Below are positions 25,368 through 34,452 of a stretch of 55,221 nt of DNA, piece after piece. Origin of the DNA: an uncultured Flavobacteriales bacterium (GTDB lineage Bacteria; Bacteroidota; Bacteroidia; Flavobacteriales_D; Sanyastnellaceae). Numbering within the stretch: position 1 is the stretch's first letter; every line of letters begins with the position of its first letter. Below the pieces are notes generated by a model that had not been told where the DNA came from, did not search any database, and saw nothing but the letters and a program-made list of their open reading frames with translations. A program made the position numbers and the translations under genes. The stretch is taken from assembly GCA_938085105.1 (NCBI GenBank), contig CALKGK010000008.1, positions 1 through 55,221 of the forward strand, in the 5' to 3' direction.

Positions 25368-27779
25368 ATGACCAAACACGGACTATTACTACTCACCCTC
25401 TTTCTCGCTACTTTCATAAATGCTCAAAACCTCTGTGAAGACGGGTTAGCTGCAGGATTATACCCTTGCAATAATGTTGATCTCCTCGCTCACATGGATG
25501 TGGCTGCCTTGGGTGGCGGTAACGAGATGAACGATATCTGGGGTTGGGTAGATGAAACCTCGGGAAGAGAGTTTGCCATCATCGGGAAGCTCAATGGTAC
25601 AGCTTTCGTCGAAATAACCGATCCGCTCAATCCCGTTTTGCTCGGTAACCTTCCCACGCATACCATCAATTCCATTTGGAGAGATATAAAGGTGTATCAA
25701 GACCATGCCTACGTCGTTAGCGAGGCGGGCGGACACGGTATGCAGGTTTTCGATTTGAATCAATTGCTCGGCGTCGTCAACCCTCCTTTGAACTTTACCG
25801 AAACAGCACACTATGCCGGTTTTGGAAATGCACACAACATTGTTATCAACCCAGAACAAGCCATTGCCTATGCCGTAGGTACGAATACCTTTAGCGGCGG
25901 ACTCCATATCATCGATATCAGCAATCCAAGCAATCCTGTAATTATTGGGGACTATGCTACGGACGGTTACACCCACGATGCTCAGGTAGTAACTTACAAC
26001 GGTCCGGATGCCACCTATCAAGGACGCCAAATTGCTTTTAACTGCAATGAAGATGCAGTAACGATTGTTGACGTAGAAGACCCCACAGATACACAAACCA
26101 TTAGCGTTTCTGGATATCCTGGTTCTGCATATGCTCACCAAGGATGGCTGACTGATGACCACCGTTATTTCCTACAGAATGACGAGCTGGATGAAACCAA
26201 CAACGGAACCAATACCAGAACATTCATTTGGGATGTACAAGATTTGGACAACCCTATCTTTTTGGGATTCTATGAAAGTGCTCTTGCTGCGATTGATCAC
26301 AACCTATACAACGACAAAAACTTGTGTTACCAAACGAATTACAGAGGTGGCCTTCGAATTTTAGATTTGCAGGATGTTTCCAACGGAAATTTGAGTGAGG
26401 TGGCCTTTTTCGACATGTATCCTTCAAGCAATTCATCTCAGTTCAACGGTGCTTGGAGTAACTATCCATACTTTCCTTCAGGCGTGGTTGCCGTGAGCCA
26501 CATTGAAGAAGGACTCTTTCTTTTGCAGCCGCAATTTTTACACGCGAGCGCCACAGATAATTTGGTGTGTTTTGAGGACGATTATGTGATCGATGTTGAG
26601 GTAGCACCTGGTTTTGAAGGACCAGTCAACCTCAGCGTCACAGGGCTTCCACCAGGGGCAAACGCAGTTTTTTCTGCAAACAATGTTGGTCCTGGTACAT
26701 ACACGCTCACTTTGAGTAATCTCCCTCAGAGTGGAGGAAATTTCAACCTTGAAGTTACAGGGGTTGGAGCGAATTTCACCTACCGTGCTCCAATTGCTTT
26801 CACCGTTTTTGATTGTGTGAACGATGTTCTGGGATGTACTGATCCCGCAGCAGATAACTTCAACCCGAATGCCACTATTGACGATGGGTCTTGTGTCTTC
26901 CCTTGCTTTGATTTCACTTTAGAGTTATTGACAGATAATTACCCAGGAGAAACCACTTGGTCGGTGAGCAATGCTTCTGGAGAAGTACTCGTTTCAGGAG
27001 GGCCCTATGCCCAAGCTCAAACAGCATATACAGAGAACTTTTGTTTAGAGGTCGGATGCTACACTTTTGAGATTTTTGATAGCTACGGCGACGGAATGCA
27101 ATTCAATGGAGTAGTAGGAAACTATGAGTTATTGAATGATCAAAACGAAACCTTGGCCCTGATTGTGGCAGGTGGAAATTTTGGAGCGAGTGCAAGCCAT
27201 GATTTCTGTGCAGAAGCAAGCACGATTGATGGTTGTACTGATGCAACAGCGTGTAACTTTAACCCGCAAGCAAACAACGATGACGGCTCATGTATTCTTC
27301 CTGATGGATGTACCGATAACACGGCTTGTAATTTTGATGTGAACGCATTGTGTGACGATGGCTCTTGCATTCTTCCCGATGGGTGTACGGATGCCACAGC
27401 GTGCAATTACGATCCCAACGCCAGCTGTGACGATGGATCTTGTATTCTACCGGATGGTTGTACTGATGCTAGCGCTTGTAATTTTGATGCGAACGCGATT
27501 TGTGATGATGGCTCTTGTGTGCTTCCTGATGGTTGTACCGATGACACCGCCTGCAACTACGATGCAACAGCGAGTTGTGACGATGGATCTTGCGTGTTTG
27601 GCGTTTGCTGTCCAGGAGACTACAACAACGATGGTTTAAGAAATGCAGGTGACCTCCTTGTTATTCTTGGAGATTACGGCTGTCAGAACGCTTGTAATGG
27701 AGATGTGAATGAAGACGGACCAGTGAATGCAGCGGACGTGCTCTTCTTCCTCACCATCTTCGGGGTACCTTGCGATTAA
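25368..27779 (+). CDS. Choice-of-anchor-B protein with Cys-rich repeats and a dockerin-like end
   Basis: 803 residues. The ATG at 25368 is chosen because MTKHGLLLLTLFLATFINAQ is a clean signal peptide; an in-frame ATG at 25344 would add eight residues. Residues 21-400 have the pattern of choice-of-anchor-B/LVIVD beta-propeller proteins (IWGWVDETSGREFAIIG, GLHIIDISNPSNPVIIGDY, YTHDAQVV). A domain with CYTFEIFDSYGDGMQFNG follows, also found in the protein at 44308. Next come one isolated and five tandem GCTD...DDGSC repeats. The last 55 residues contain two dockerin-like calcium loops (GDYNNDGLRNAGDLL and GDVNEDGPVNAADVL). No T9SS tail is visible. It is probably a surface or secreted calcium-binding protein. 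Confidence 0.88.
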   Translation: MTKHGLLLLTLFLATFINAQNLCEDGLAAGLYPCNNVDLLAHMDVAALGGGNEMNDIWGWVDETSGREFAIIGKLNGTAFVEITDPLNPVLLGNLPTHTINSIWRDIKVYQDHAYVVSEAGGHGMQVFDLNQLLGVVNPPLNFTETAHYAGFGNAHNIVINPEQAIAYAVGTNTFSGGLHIIDISNPSNPVIIGDYATDGYTHDAQVVTYNGPDATYQGRQIAFNCNEDAVTIVDVEDPTDTQTISVSGYPGSAYAHQGWLTDDHRYFLQNDELDETNNGTNTRTFIWDVQDLDNPIFLGFYESALAAIDHNLYNDKNLCYQTNYRGGLRILDLQDVSNGNLSEVAFFDMYPSSNSSQFNGAWSNYPYFPSGVVAVSHIEEGLFLLQPQFLHASATDNLVCFEDDYVIDVEVAPGFEGPVNLSVTGLPPGANAVFSANNVGPGTYTLTLSNLPQSGGNFNLEVTGVGANFTYRAPIAFTVFDCVNDVLGCTDPAADNFNPNATIDDGSCVFPCFDFTLELLTDNYPGETTWSVSNASGEVLVSGGPYAQAQTAYTENFCLEVGCYTFEIFDSYGDGMQFNGVVGNYELLNDQNETLALIVAGGNFGASASHDFCAEASTIDGCTDATACNFNPQANNDDGSCILPDGCTDNTACNFDVNALCDDGSCILPDGCTDATACNYDPNASCDDGSCILPDGCTDASACNFDANAICDDGSCVLPDGCTDDTACNYDATASCDDGSCVFGVCCPGDYNNDGLRNAGDLLVILGDYGCQNACNGDVNEDGPVNAADVLFFLTIFGVPCD
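27231..27599 (+). repeat. Five tandem 75-bp GCTD/DDGSC coding repeats
   Basis: Starts at 27231, 27306, 27381, 27456 and 27531, each coding for 25 residues of the form GCTDxxACNxxxxAxxDDGSC followed by a short LPD linker. Four Cys per unit and the Asp-rich DDGSC element suggest a disulfide-held calcium-binding module. The last copy is slightly shorter. Confidence 0.9.
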
Positions 27780-27792
27780 TAGGTGCTACCGC

Positions 27793-29721
27793 TTAAACGC
27801 TTTCTTTTTCTTCTTCTAGTAATTGCTTTTGGTAAAGTTCGAAGTAGGCTCCTTTCGAATCGAGGAGATCTTCGTGTTTGCCTGATTCAACCACTTGACC
27901 TTGATCGAGGACGATGATCTTGTCCGCATGTTTGATGGAAGAAATCCGGTGCGAAATGATCACAGAGGTTTTCCCTTTCATGATGACTTTAAGATTGTTC
28001 AAAATCACCTCTTCTGTGGCCGTATCTACCGCGCTCAAACAGTCATCAAAGATCAAAATGTTTGGGTTTTTGATGATGGCTCGTGCTATGGAAATACGCT
28101 GTTTTTGTCCACCACTCAAATTGATGCCTCGCTCGCCAAGAAGCGTGTCGTAGCCTTGCGGGAAATCGATGATATTCGCATGTACATCGGCCATTTTAGC
28201 CGCGGTTTCGATGCGCTCTTGATCAATTTCATCCAAACCAAAGGCAATGTTGTTCTTGATGCTTTCACTGAACAAGAATACTTCTTGCGGAACAGCACCA
28301 ATGGCTGCTCGGAGATCGTATAAATTCACTGATTTCAGAGGTCTTCCATCTACCCGAATCTCCCCAGAACTGGCTTCAAATTGACGAGAGATGAGGTTGG
28401 CTAGTGTGGTTTTTCCACTTCCAGTTCTACCAATAACCGCCAGCGTCTCTCCGGGTTGAATTTTGAAGCTCACATCTTTCAAAGCAGCAATTTCTGAGTC
28501 CGGATAAGTAAATCCTACGCGGTCAAAAACAATTTCTCCTTTGATTTCAGACGGACCTTCATGCTCGTTGCGAATGTCCGGTTCTTCATCCAAAAATTCA
28601 TTGATCCTCGCCTGCGAAGCCTCTGCTTTTTGAACCAAGCTCGTTACCCATCCCACCGAAGCAAAAGGCCATGTAAGCATGTTCACATAAAACACAAACT
28701 GAAATATCGCCCCCAAATCAAGAGCGCCGCCGATCACCTTCAAACCACCGATGTAAATAGTAAGAATGGTGCTTAGCCCTACCAAAAGAACGATGATGGG
28801 CATGAAAAGGGCTTCGATCTTCACGAGGTCCAAGGCTCTTACTTTGTAGGCATCGGATTCTGATTGAAAGTTGTTTCTACTGTATTCCTCCCGGTGATAG
28901 GCTTTCAAGACCCGAATTCCTGACATCGTTTCTTGAACAATGGTGCTGAGTTTACTTTGTTGAAACTGAACTGCATCGGAGCGCTTGTTGATGATAGAAC
29001 TAACGTAATATACTCCCAATGACATGAAGGGCAAGGGAAGAAGAGAATAGAGCGTCAACTCCAAATCAATGCTCACCATCTCATAAACCACAAGAATGAT
29101 CAAGACCGACAAGTTGAGGGTGTACATTACCGCCGGACCAAGGTACATCCTCACTTTACTCACATCTTCACTGATTCTATTCATCAAATCCCCCGTGTTG
29201 TTCCTTTTATAGAATCCCAAGTTGAGTCGTTGATATTGATCGTAAATGGCATTCTTCAAGTCGAATTCAATCAAGCGGGACATCACAATGATGGTCTGCC
29301 TCGTGAAAAAGAGAAATACCCCTTTGATGAAATAAATGCAGATGTAAATCATGGCCAAAAGGAAGGCCAGAAGGATGAGTGCCTGACTCAAATCATCTCC
29401 ATTTGCAATATTTTGGGTAATGCCCACATCAATTCCGAGAAGCTCCGAAAACCACGCTACACTCTCGGGAATAGAGATGGTTTTGTCTTGAAGGAAGGAA
29501 TCAAGATCAAAAGCCTGTCCTTCGTTTTCTGCCAATTGCTTGGCTTCTTCCATTGGAACGTAGATCTTATCTCTGGCTTCCTTAAGCATGTTCACCCCAT
29601 CGCGAATGAGCACCGGCGTGTACACTGCGAGAAGATTGGTGAGCACGATGAAAAATAAACCGAGGAATATTCTCCATTTGTACTTCCAGAGATAGATGTT
29701 AAGACTTTTGAGTGCTTTCAA
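27793..29721 (-). CDS. ABC exporter, fused permease and ATPase (MsbA-like)
   Basis: 642 residues: an ABC transmembrane domain of about six helices (residues 1-360), then a nucleotide-binding domain with Walker A GRTGSGKTTLA, Q-loop PQEVFLFSES, signature NLSGGQKQRIS, Walker B ILIFDDCLSAVD and H-loop ISHRISSI. A 50-residue extra segment rich in charged residues sits between helices 1 and 2. The start is the TTG at 29721, because an in-frame stop lies four codons upstream and the N-terminus LKSLNIYLWKYKWRIF matches the usual start of the family. It begins 2 bp after the TonB receptor stop codon, so it is in the same operon. The substrate is unknown. Confidence 0.93.
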   Translation of the reverse strand: MKALKSLNIYLWKYKWRIFLGLFFIVLTNLLAVYTPVLIRDGVNMLKEARDKIYVPMEEAKQLAENEGQAFDLDSFLQDKTISIPESVAWFSELLGIDVGITQNIANGDDLSQALILLAFLLAMIYICIYFIKGVFLFFTRQTIIVMSRLIEFDLKNAIYDQYQRLNLGFYKRNNTGDLMNRISEDVSKVRMYLGPAVMYTLNLSVLIILVVYEMVSIDLELTLYSLLPLPFMSLGVYYVSSIINKRSDAVQFQQSKLSTIVQETMSGIRVLKAYHREEYSRNNFQSESDAYKVRALDLVKIEALFMPIIVLLVGLSTILTIYIGGLKVIGGALDLGAIFQFVFYVNMLTWPFASVGWVTSLVQKAEASQARINEFLDEEPDIRNEHEGPSEIKGEIVFDRVGFTYPDSEIAALKDVSFKIQPGETLAVIGRTGSGKTTLANLISRQFEASSGEIRVDGRPLKSVNLYDLRAAIGAVPQEVFLFSESIKNNIAFGLDEIDQERIETAAKMADVHANIIDFPQGYDTLLGERGINLSGGQKQRISIARAIIKNPNILIFDDCLSAVDTATEEVILNNLKVIMKGKTSVIISHRISSIKHADKIIVLDQGQVVESGKHEDLLDSKGAYFELYQKQLLEEEKESV

Positions 29722-29723
29722 TG

Positions 29724-32150
29724 CTAAAAATTAAAGTTCCAAGTTACCGACGGCAAAATGGGGAACAAACTTACTTGATATGCTTGAAGTGACAAATCTC
29801 CAGAGGCCAATCCTCCATCAGTACCGAAGTAAATGAAATAAGGATTCATTCGGTTGTACAAATTGTAGATGGAAAAGCTCCAACTCGATTGCACTTTTCG
29901 CAACTTATTGATCGTTTCTCCCGTGCGTTCATCGATGACTTCCTTGTACGGACTGGGTACATAAGTCGCCGAGATGTCTGCTCGGTGATAAGGTGCCATG
30001 CGGTAAGAATTTCGATCGCCGTAATTGAAAAGTACATTGTTTTCAACGAAATAGATGCTTTCAGGTAGGGTGATGGCATTTCCCGTAGCGTAAACAAATG
30101 CGGCTCCAAGGGTCCACTTCTCGGTTAAGTCATAACTCATCACGATGCTCAAATCATGCCGACGATCAAATTTAGCAGGAAAAGGATTGCCTTGGTTGAT
30201 GTCTTCAAATACACGGTCGGTTTTGCTCCAAGTGTAGCCCACCCATCCGTTCAAGCGTCCGGTTTTCTTTTTGAGGAAGAATTCGAGACCATAAGAGGTT
30301 CCGTCCCCAAAGGTCAAATTGTTATCTACATTCGTCCCTACATTGTCTTCCGGAGCGATGCCGTCTTTGTACTCCACGAGGTTCTCCATGGTTTTGTAAT
30401 AGGCTTCAACGGATGCTTCGTACTGTGCCTCCTTCAAATCGGTGAAATAGCCTAAAGATCCTTGTCGGCCAAATTGCGGACGAATGAGTTCTGAACTGGG
30501 GAGCCAAATGTCTGTTGGCAAGGAAGTCGGAGAGAGGCTTGCAAGGTGAATGAACTGATAGTTGTGCGTGTACCCTCCTTTGATGGATGAACGAGAATTG
30601 ATGCTGTAACGAAAGTTGATTCGAGGTTCCCAACCGTCATACATCTGAACTAGATCTCCACGGGTGTATTGCACAATTTCATCGGGCTGAGGCGCTGTAA
30701 TGCTGTTGTCTTCAGCGGGGATGTAACGGGTAAACGGACCAACTTGCGCGAAGTAGGAGTAGCGGAGTCCGGCATTGAACTTCCAGCGTTCGCCCACTTC
30801 AAACTCGTCTTGAATAAAGATGCCACCCTCATGGCTGTAGTTGATTTCCTCGTCGCCCAAATCAAAATTGGTGTCTCCACTGTTAGCGGTTAAAGTTCCT
30901 GGCGTGAAGGTGTGAAATACATAATCCACTCCTCCGGTCATTTGGTGGTTGATGGAAGGGTAGTAGTTGAACATTACTTTTCCTCCATAATCGCGAATAC
31001 CGCTTTGTAGACTGAAGCTGAAGTCCTCCTGCTTCGCTTCAAAGGCAAAATTGTAGTCGGAAAATGAGGCCATCGTGCTCATGAAAAGTTTGTCTGAAAA
31101 GAGGTGATTCCACTTCAAAGACGCAATGGCATTACCCCAAGGAATGGCGGTTTCAAATCCTGCGGTTTGGCTTCGAAAACCGAATACATCTTGTCCGAAA
31201 TAACCGCTAAGATACACTTGGTCTTTGTCTGAAAATCGATGACTCAACTTCATGTTCAAGTCGTAGAAATAATATCCAGAACCATTGAAATTGCTCTCTT
31301 CAGAAATGAAAGGTTGAACCAAAAGATCGATGTAGGTTCTTCTCCCCGAAACGATAAAGGAAGACTTGTCTTTAGCAATCGGACCTTCAGCCGTAAATCG
31401 AGAACTAATCAAGCCAATACCACCCTCAAATTTGTATTCCTTTCTGTTGCCTTCTTTTAAAGTAATGTCCAAAACAGAAGCCACCCGTCCGCCATACTGA
31501 GCTGGCATACCTCCTTTAATCACTTCAATGTTCTTGATGGCATCAGCGTTAAACACAGAGAAAAATCCAAAGAGGTGGGAAGCATTGTAAACCGTTGCAT
31601 TATCGAGAAGAATCAGATTTTGATCGGGTCCACCTCCACGAACGTAAAACCCAGAGTTCCCTTCCGTAGCGCTCTGAATTCCTGGTAAAAATTGAATGGT
31701 TTTCAGGATGTCTACTTCCCCCATAAATGCGGGCAATTTTTTGATGGCATCCACTTCCAATTCAACCCTTCCAATGTCAGTCGACTCGGTATGGTCGCTT
31801 CGTTCTCCCACAACTTCCACTTCCGGACCTAAAATAACGCTGGTTTTCAATTCGATGTTGATTTTTTGGTTGGACTGAAGGTCGACTGTTTTTCGCACTT
31901 TCTCGTATCCAATGAAGCTGTATTCGAGGGTGTAAGTTCCCGCTTCTAGGGTCATGGAGTAAAAGCCGAAAGCGTTGCTGCTAACTCCTTTCTGCAACTC
32001 AACCACGTAGATGTTCGCTCCAATAATGTGCTCTCCGTCTTTGGCATCTCGAATGTCCCCGCTGATGGTAAATTTTGCATTGTCACTCCCCAAACCGAAC
32101 ATTGGCAATAGGAGGGAAAACACGAGGAAGAAAGATAGCCTGCGAATCAT
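29724..32150 (-). CDS. TonB-dependent outer-membrane receptor
   Basis: 808 residues from the ATG at 32150, which gives the signal peptide MIRRLSFFLVFSLLLPMFGLG; longer frames lack a signal and pass through the promoter. A carboxypeptidase-regulatory-like domain (FTISGDIRDAKDGEHIIGANIYV) precedes the plug (PAFMGEVDILKTIQFLPGIQSATEGNSGFYVRGG) and a 22-strand-type barrel ending in an aromatic residue. It imports an unknown ligand across the outer membrane using TonB energy. No SusD-like gene lies beside it, so it is not a standard polysaccharide locus. A -7 box lies 4 bp before the start. The ABC exporter gene follows 2 bp after the stop. Confidence 0.93.
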   Translation of the reverse strand: MIRRLSFFLVFSLLLPMFGLGSDNAKFTISGDIRDAKDGEHIIGANIYVVELQKGVSSNAFGFYSMTLEAGTYTLEYSFIGYEKVRKTVDLQSNQKINIELKTSVILGPEVEVVGERSDHTESTDIGRVELEVDAIKKLPAFMGEVDILKTIQFLPGIQSATEGNSGFYVRGGGPDQNLILLDNATVYNASHLFGFFSVFNADAIKNIEVIKGGMPAQYGGRVASVLDITLKEGNRKEYKFEGGIGLISSRFTAEGPIAKDKSSFIVSGRRTYIDLLVQPFISEESNFNGSGYYFYDLNMKLSHRFSDKDQVYLSGYFGQDVFGFRSQTAGFETAIPWGNAIASLKWNHLFSDKLFMSTMASFSDYNFAFEAKQEDFSFSLQSGIRDYGGKVMFNYYPSINHQMTGGVDYVFHTFTPGTLTANSGDTNFDLGDEEINYSHEGGIFIQDEFEVGERWKFNAGLRYSYFAQVGPFTRYIPAEDNSITAPQPDEIVQYTRGDLVQMYDGWEPRINFRYSINSRSSIKGGYTHNYQFIHLASLSPTSLPTDIWLPSSELIRPQFGRQGSLGYFTDLKEAQYEASVEAYYKTMENLVEYKDGIAPEDNVGTNVDNNLTFGDGTSYGLEFFLKKKTGRLNGWVGYTWSKTDRVFEDINQGNPFPAKFDRRHDLSIVMSYDLTEKWTLGAAFVYATGNAITLPESIYFVENNVLFNYGDRNSYRMAPYHRADISATYVPSPYKEVIDERTGETINKLRKVQSSWSFSIYNLYNRMNPYFIYFGTDGGLASGDLSLQAYQVSLFPILPSVTWNFNF

Positions 32151-32154
32151 GCTG

Positions 32155-32162
32155 CAAAGGTA
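32155..32162 (-). promoter_or_regulatory. -7 box TACCTTTG for the receptor/exporter operon
   Basis: The minus strand reads TACCTTTG, an exact TAnnTTTG match, ending 4 nt before the ATG of the TonB-dependent receptor. The first transcribed base would fall on or beside the start codon. Confidence 0.55.
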
Positions 32163-32247
32163 TAAATAGCCGAGCCCATGTGCTGTTCTTTTAACAAAAA
32201 GAAACCTTCTCAGGGGATGCTCGTAAGGGTTGATATATTGACTTAAC

Positions 32248-32664
32248 ATGAAAAACCAGATGCGTACCATATTTGTTTTCACTCTTCTCCTTTTCTTTAT
32301 TGGCACTTCAGTGTCTGCTCAAGACTGTCTTGATGCGAAACTTGAAAAAACCAGTCCAGAAAATGCCCGTTATCACAGAAGGCTCGTTCGTGTCAACGAT
32401 ACCTTGTTTTTTGCAGAAGTTTTCGACTTGCAAAAGCGTTTGCGCTTTACAGGGAACTATATTTTCACAGAAGGGAAACTGAAGGAACAAGGTGAATTTG
32501 TGTTTTATTTCCCCAACGGCGAGGTAGAATCTCGAGGGATGTATAAAGACGGATTCAAGGTGGGAACTTGGGAACGTTTCGCTGAAAATGGAGCACAGCG
32601 TCCAGATAAATACTATCAGCCCACGAGAAGCAAAGAACTCAATGCTATTCTGAACAAAGAGTAA
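32248..32664 (+). CDS. Exported MORN-repeat-like protein, 138 aa
   Basis: A signal peptide (MKNQMRTIFVFTLLLFFIGTSVSAQ) precedes two or three MORN-variant or YwqK-like units, seen as LRFTGNYIFTEGKLKEQGEFVFYFPNGEVESRGMYKDGFKVGTW when read in sections. Such short repeats form beta-hairpins and are common in Bacteroidota envelope proteins. No enzymatic residues are seen and the function is unknown. It is divergent from the receptor gene, with 97 bp between starts, and lies 69 bp before the solute-binding protein gene. Confidence 0.75.
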   Translation: MKNQMRTIFVFTLLLFFIGTSVSAQDCLDAKLEKTSPENARYHRRLVRVNDTLFFAEVFDLQKRLRFTGNYIFTEGKLKEQGEFVFYFPNGEVESRGMYKDGFKVGTWERFAENGAQRPDKYYQPTRSKELNAILNKE

Positions 32665-32733
32665 AGCCTCAATTTAAAGTGCTTTTTTTCTTTCATTGGC
32701 GGGAATACTCATTAGCTTGATTATTTTTAGCAA

Positions 32734-34410
32734 ATGAAATTGCACGAGAAGGACTGTACTCACAGCCTTGAGAATCCCATCTTCCAGAAAGTATTTTTTA
32801 TGGCAATCATTTTGATCGCCTTTTCTGCTTGTTCGAAGAAAGAGGAGCAACAGGGAAAAACTGTTTTCACTTACAATGAGAGCAATGGAATTACCAGCTT
32901 AGACCCCGCTTATGCTCGAAATTTGGAGAACATGTGGGCGGTCAATCAACTCTTTGATGGACTCATTGAATTGAACAATGACCTGGAACTGGAACCCTTA
33001 ATTGCGCATTCATGGGACATTGACAGTACAGGGAAACACTATACTTTTCATTTGCGAGATGATGTCTTTTTTCATCCGTCATCCCACTTCAATACCTCTG
33101 ATTCCACCAGAGCGGTAGTTGCGCAAGACTTCAAATACAGTTTTTCAAGAATTGTGGACGAACGCACAGCTTCTCCTGGTAAATGGATTTTCAATCACGT
33201 TGATTTTGATCACAAGGAAGGTTTTGAAGTCGTGAATGACAGTACGCTTTCCATCCACCTAAAAAAACCCTTTTCGCCCTTCCTGTCAATGCTGAGCATG
33301 CAATATTGTAACGTGGTTCCACGAGAAGTGGTTGAAGCAAGTGGAGCTGATTTTCGATCCTCAGCCATTGGTACCGGACCGTTTCAACTGGCTTTTTGGT
33401 TGGAAAATGTAGCGCTGGTCTTCCATAAAAATGAATCTTTTTGGCAGAAGGATGATGAGCAACGAGCATTGCCTTATCTCGACGCTGTTAAAATTGAATT
33501 CGTGCGCGACATGAGTGCGGAGTTCATGGGCTTGGTGAAAGGTGAATATGATTTTATGTCGGGAATCCATCCGGCTTACAAGGACGAATTGCTCACCGCT
33601 CAAGGCGACCTCAATAAAGAATTCCAAGAAAACATCAATTTCCAACGTACCCCTTTTCTCAAAACCGATTACATCGGCATTTTGGTGGATGAAGAGGCCG
33701 AATTGATGAACGGACACCCCTTGCTCAACCCAAAAGTACGCCGTGCTATGAACATGGCCTTTGACCGACAGCAAATGGTGAGGTATCTAAGGAACAATGC
33801 AGTGGTGGAAGCCGGGCACGGTTTCATACCAAAAGGTCTGCCCGGTTATGATGAAGACGCCAAATACGGTGTCCACTACGATTTGAAACGAGCAAAAGAA
33901 CTGCTTGCTGAAGCGAATTTTCCCATGGGAAACGGCATTCCCGAAATCAGTATTTCGACAACATCCGACTATGTTGATCTTTGCGAATACCTTCAACACG
34001 CTTGGAAAGAAATCGGTTTGAACGTTCAAATTGATGTTTTGGCGGGATCGGCGCACCGAGAGAAAGTAGCCAAATCTCAACTCATGCTCTTTCGAAAGTC
34101 CTGGCTCGCAGATTACCCCGATGCAGAGAATTTTTTAGGATTGTTTTATAGCGAGAATTTTTGTCCCGACGGACCCAACTACACCCATTTCAAAAACGCC
34201 GAATTCGACTCCCTCTTTGAAGCCTCTGCGCTCTTGGAAGGGGAGGAGCGGTATTCAGCCTATCGTCAAATGGACAGTCTTGTGATGGGGTCGTCGCCAA
34301 TCATCCCCTTGTTTTACGATCAGGTATCACATTTTTTGTCAAAGGATGTGGTTGATTTTCCGACCAATGCAGTCAACATGTTGGACTTGAAACGGGTTCA
34401 GAAAAAATAG
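32734..34410 (+). CDS. Family-5 solute-binding lipoprotein (DppA/OppA-like)
   Basis: 558 residues. A lipobox (AFSAC) follows a hydrophobic segment at residues 19-33; the ATG at 32734 is used, but an internal ATG at 32800 would give a shorter signal sequence. The SBP_bac_5 domain is complete: SLDPAYARNLENMWAVNQLFDGL, YTFHLRDDVFFHPS, SSAIGTGPFQL and PKVRRAMNMAFDRQQMVRYL. These proteins bind oligopeptides or similar ligands for an ABC importer. No permease or ATPase genes of that importer lie nearby. A -7-like box (TATTTTTA) lies just before the start. The ACMSD homologue follows 42 bp after the stop. Confidence 0.9.
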   Translation: MKLHEKDCTHSLENPIFQKVFFMAIILIAFSACSKKEEQQGKTVFTYNESNGITSLDPAYARNLENMWAVNQLFDGLIELNNDLELEPLIAHSWDIDSTGKHYTFHLRDDVFFHPSSHFNTSDSTRAVVAQDFKYSFSRIVDERTASPGKWIFNHVDFDHKEGFEVVNDSTLSIHLKKPFSPFLSMLSMQYCNVVPREVVEASGADFRSSAIGTGPFQLAFWLENVALVFHKNESFWQKDDEQRALPYLDAVKIEFVRDMSAEFMGLVKGEYDFMSGIHPAYKDELLTAQGDLNKEFQENINFQRTPFLKTDYIGILVDEEAELMNGHPLLNPKVRRAMNMAFDRQQMVRYLRNNAVVEAGHGFIPKGLPGYDEDAKYGVHYDLKRAKELLAEANFPMGNGIPEISISTTSDYVDLCEYLQHAWKEIGLNVQIDVLAGSAHREKVAKSQLMLFRKSWLADYPDAENFLGLFYSENFCPDGPNYTHFKNAEFDSLFEASALLEGEERYSAYRQMDSLVMGSSPIIPLFYDQVSHFLSKDVVDFPTNAVNMLDLKRVQKK

Positions 34411-34452
34411 CTCGCTCACATTTCTTATTTTCGCCACAAAGCCATTATACTC

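Noticed and set aside
27231-27599. Regular 75-bp repeats that might suggest a CRISPR array
   Set aside because: The repeats are contiguous, in frame and code for a Cys-rich protein module; there are no unique spacers and no cas genes.
29724-32150. Possible SusC/SusD polysaccharide-utilisation locus
   Set aside because: No SusD-like lipoprotein or glycoside hydrolase is adjacent; the partner gene is an ABC exporter.
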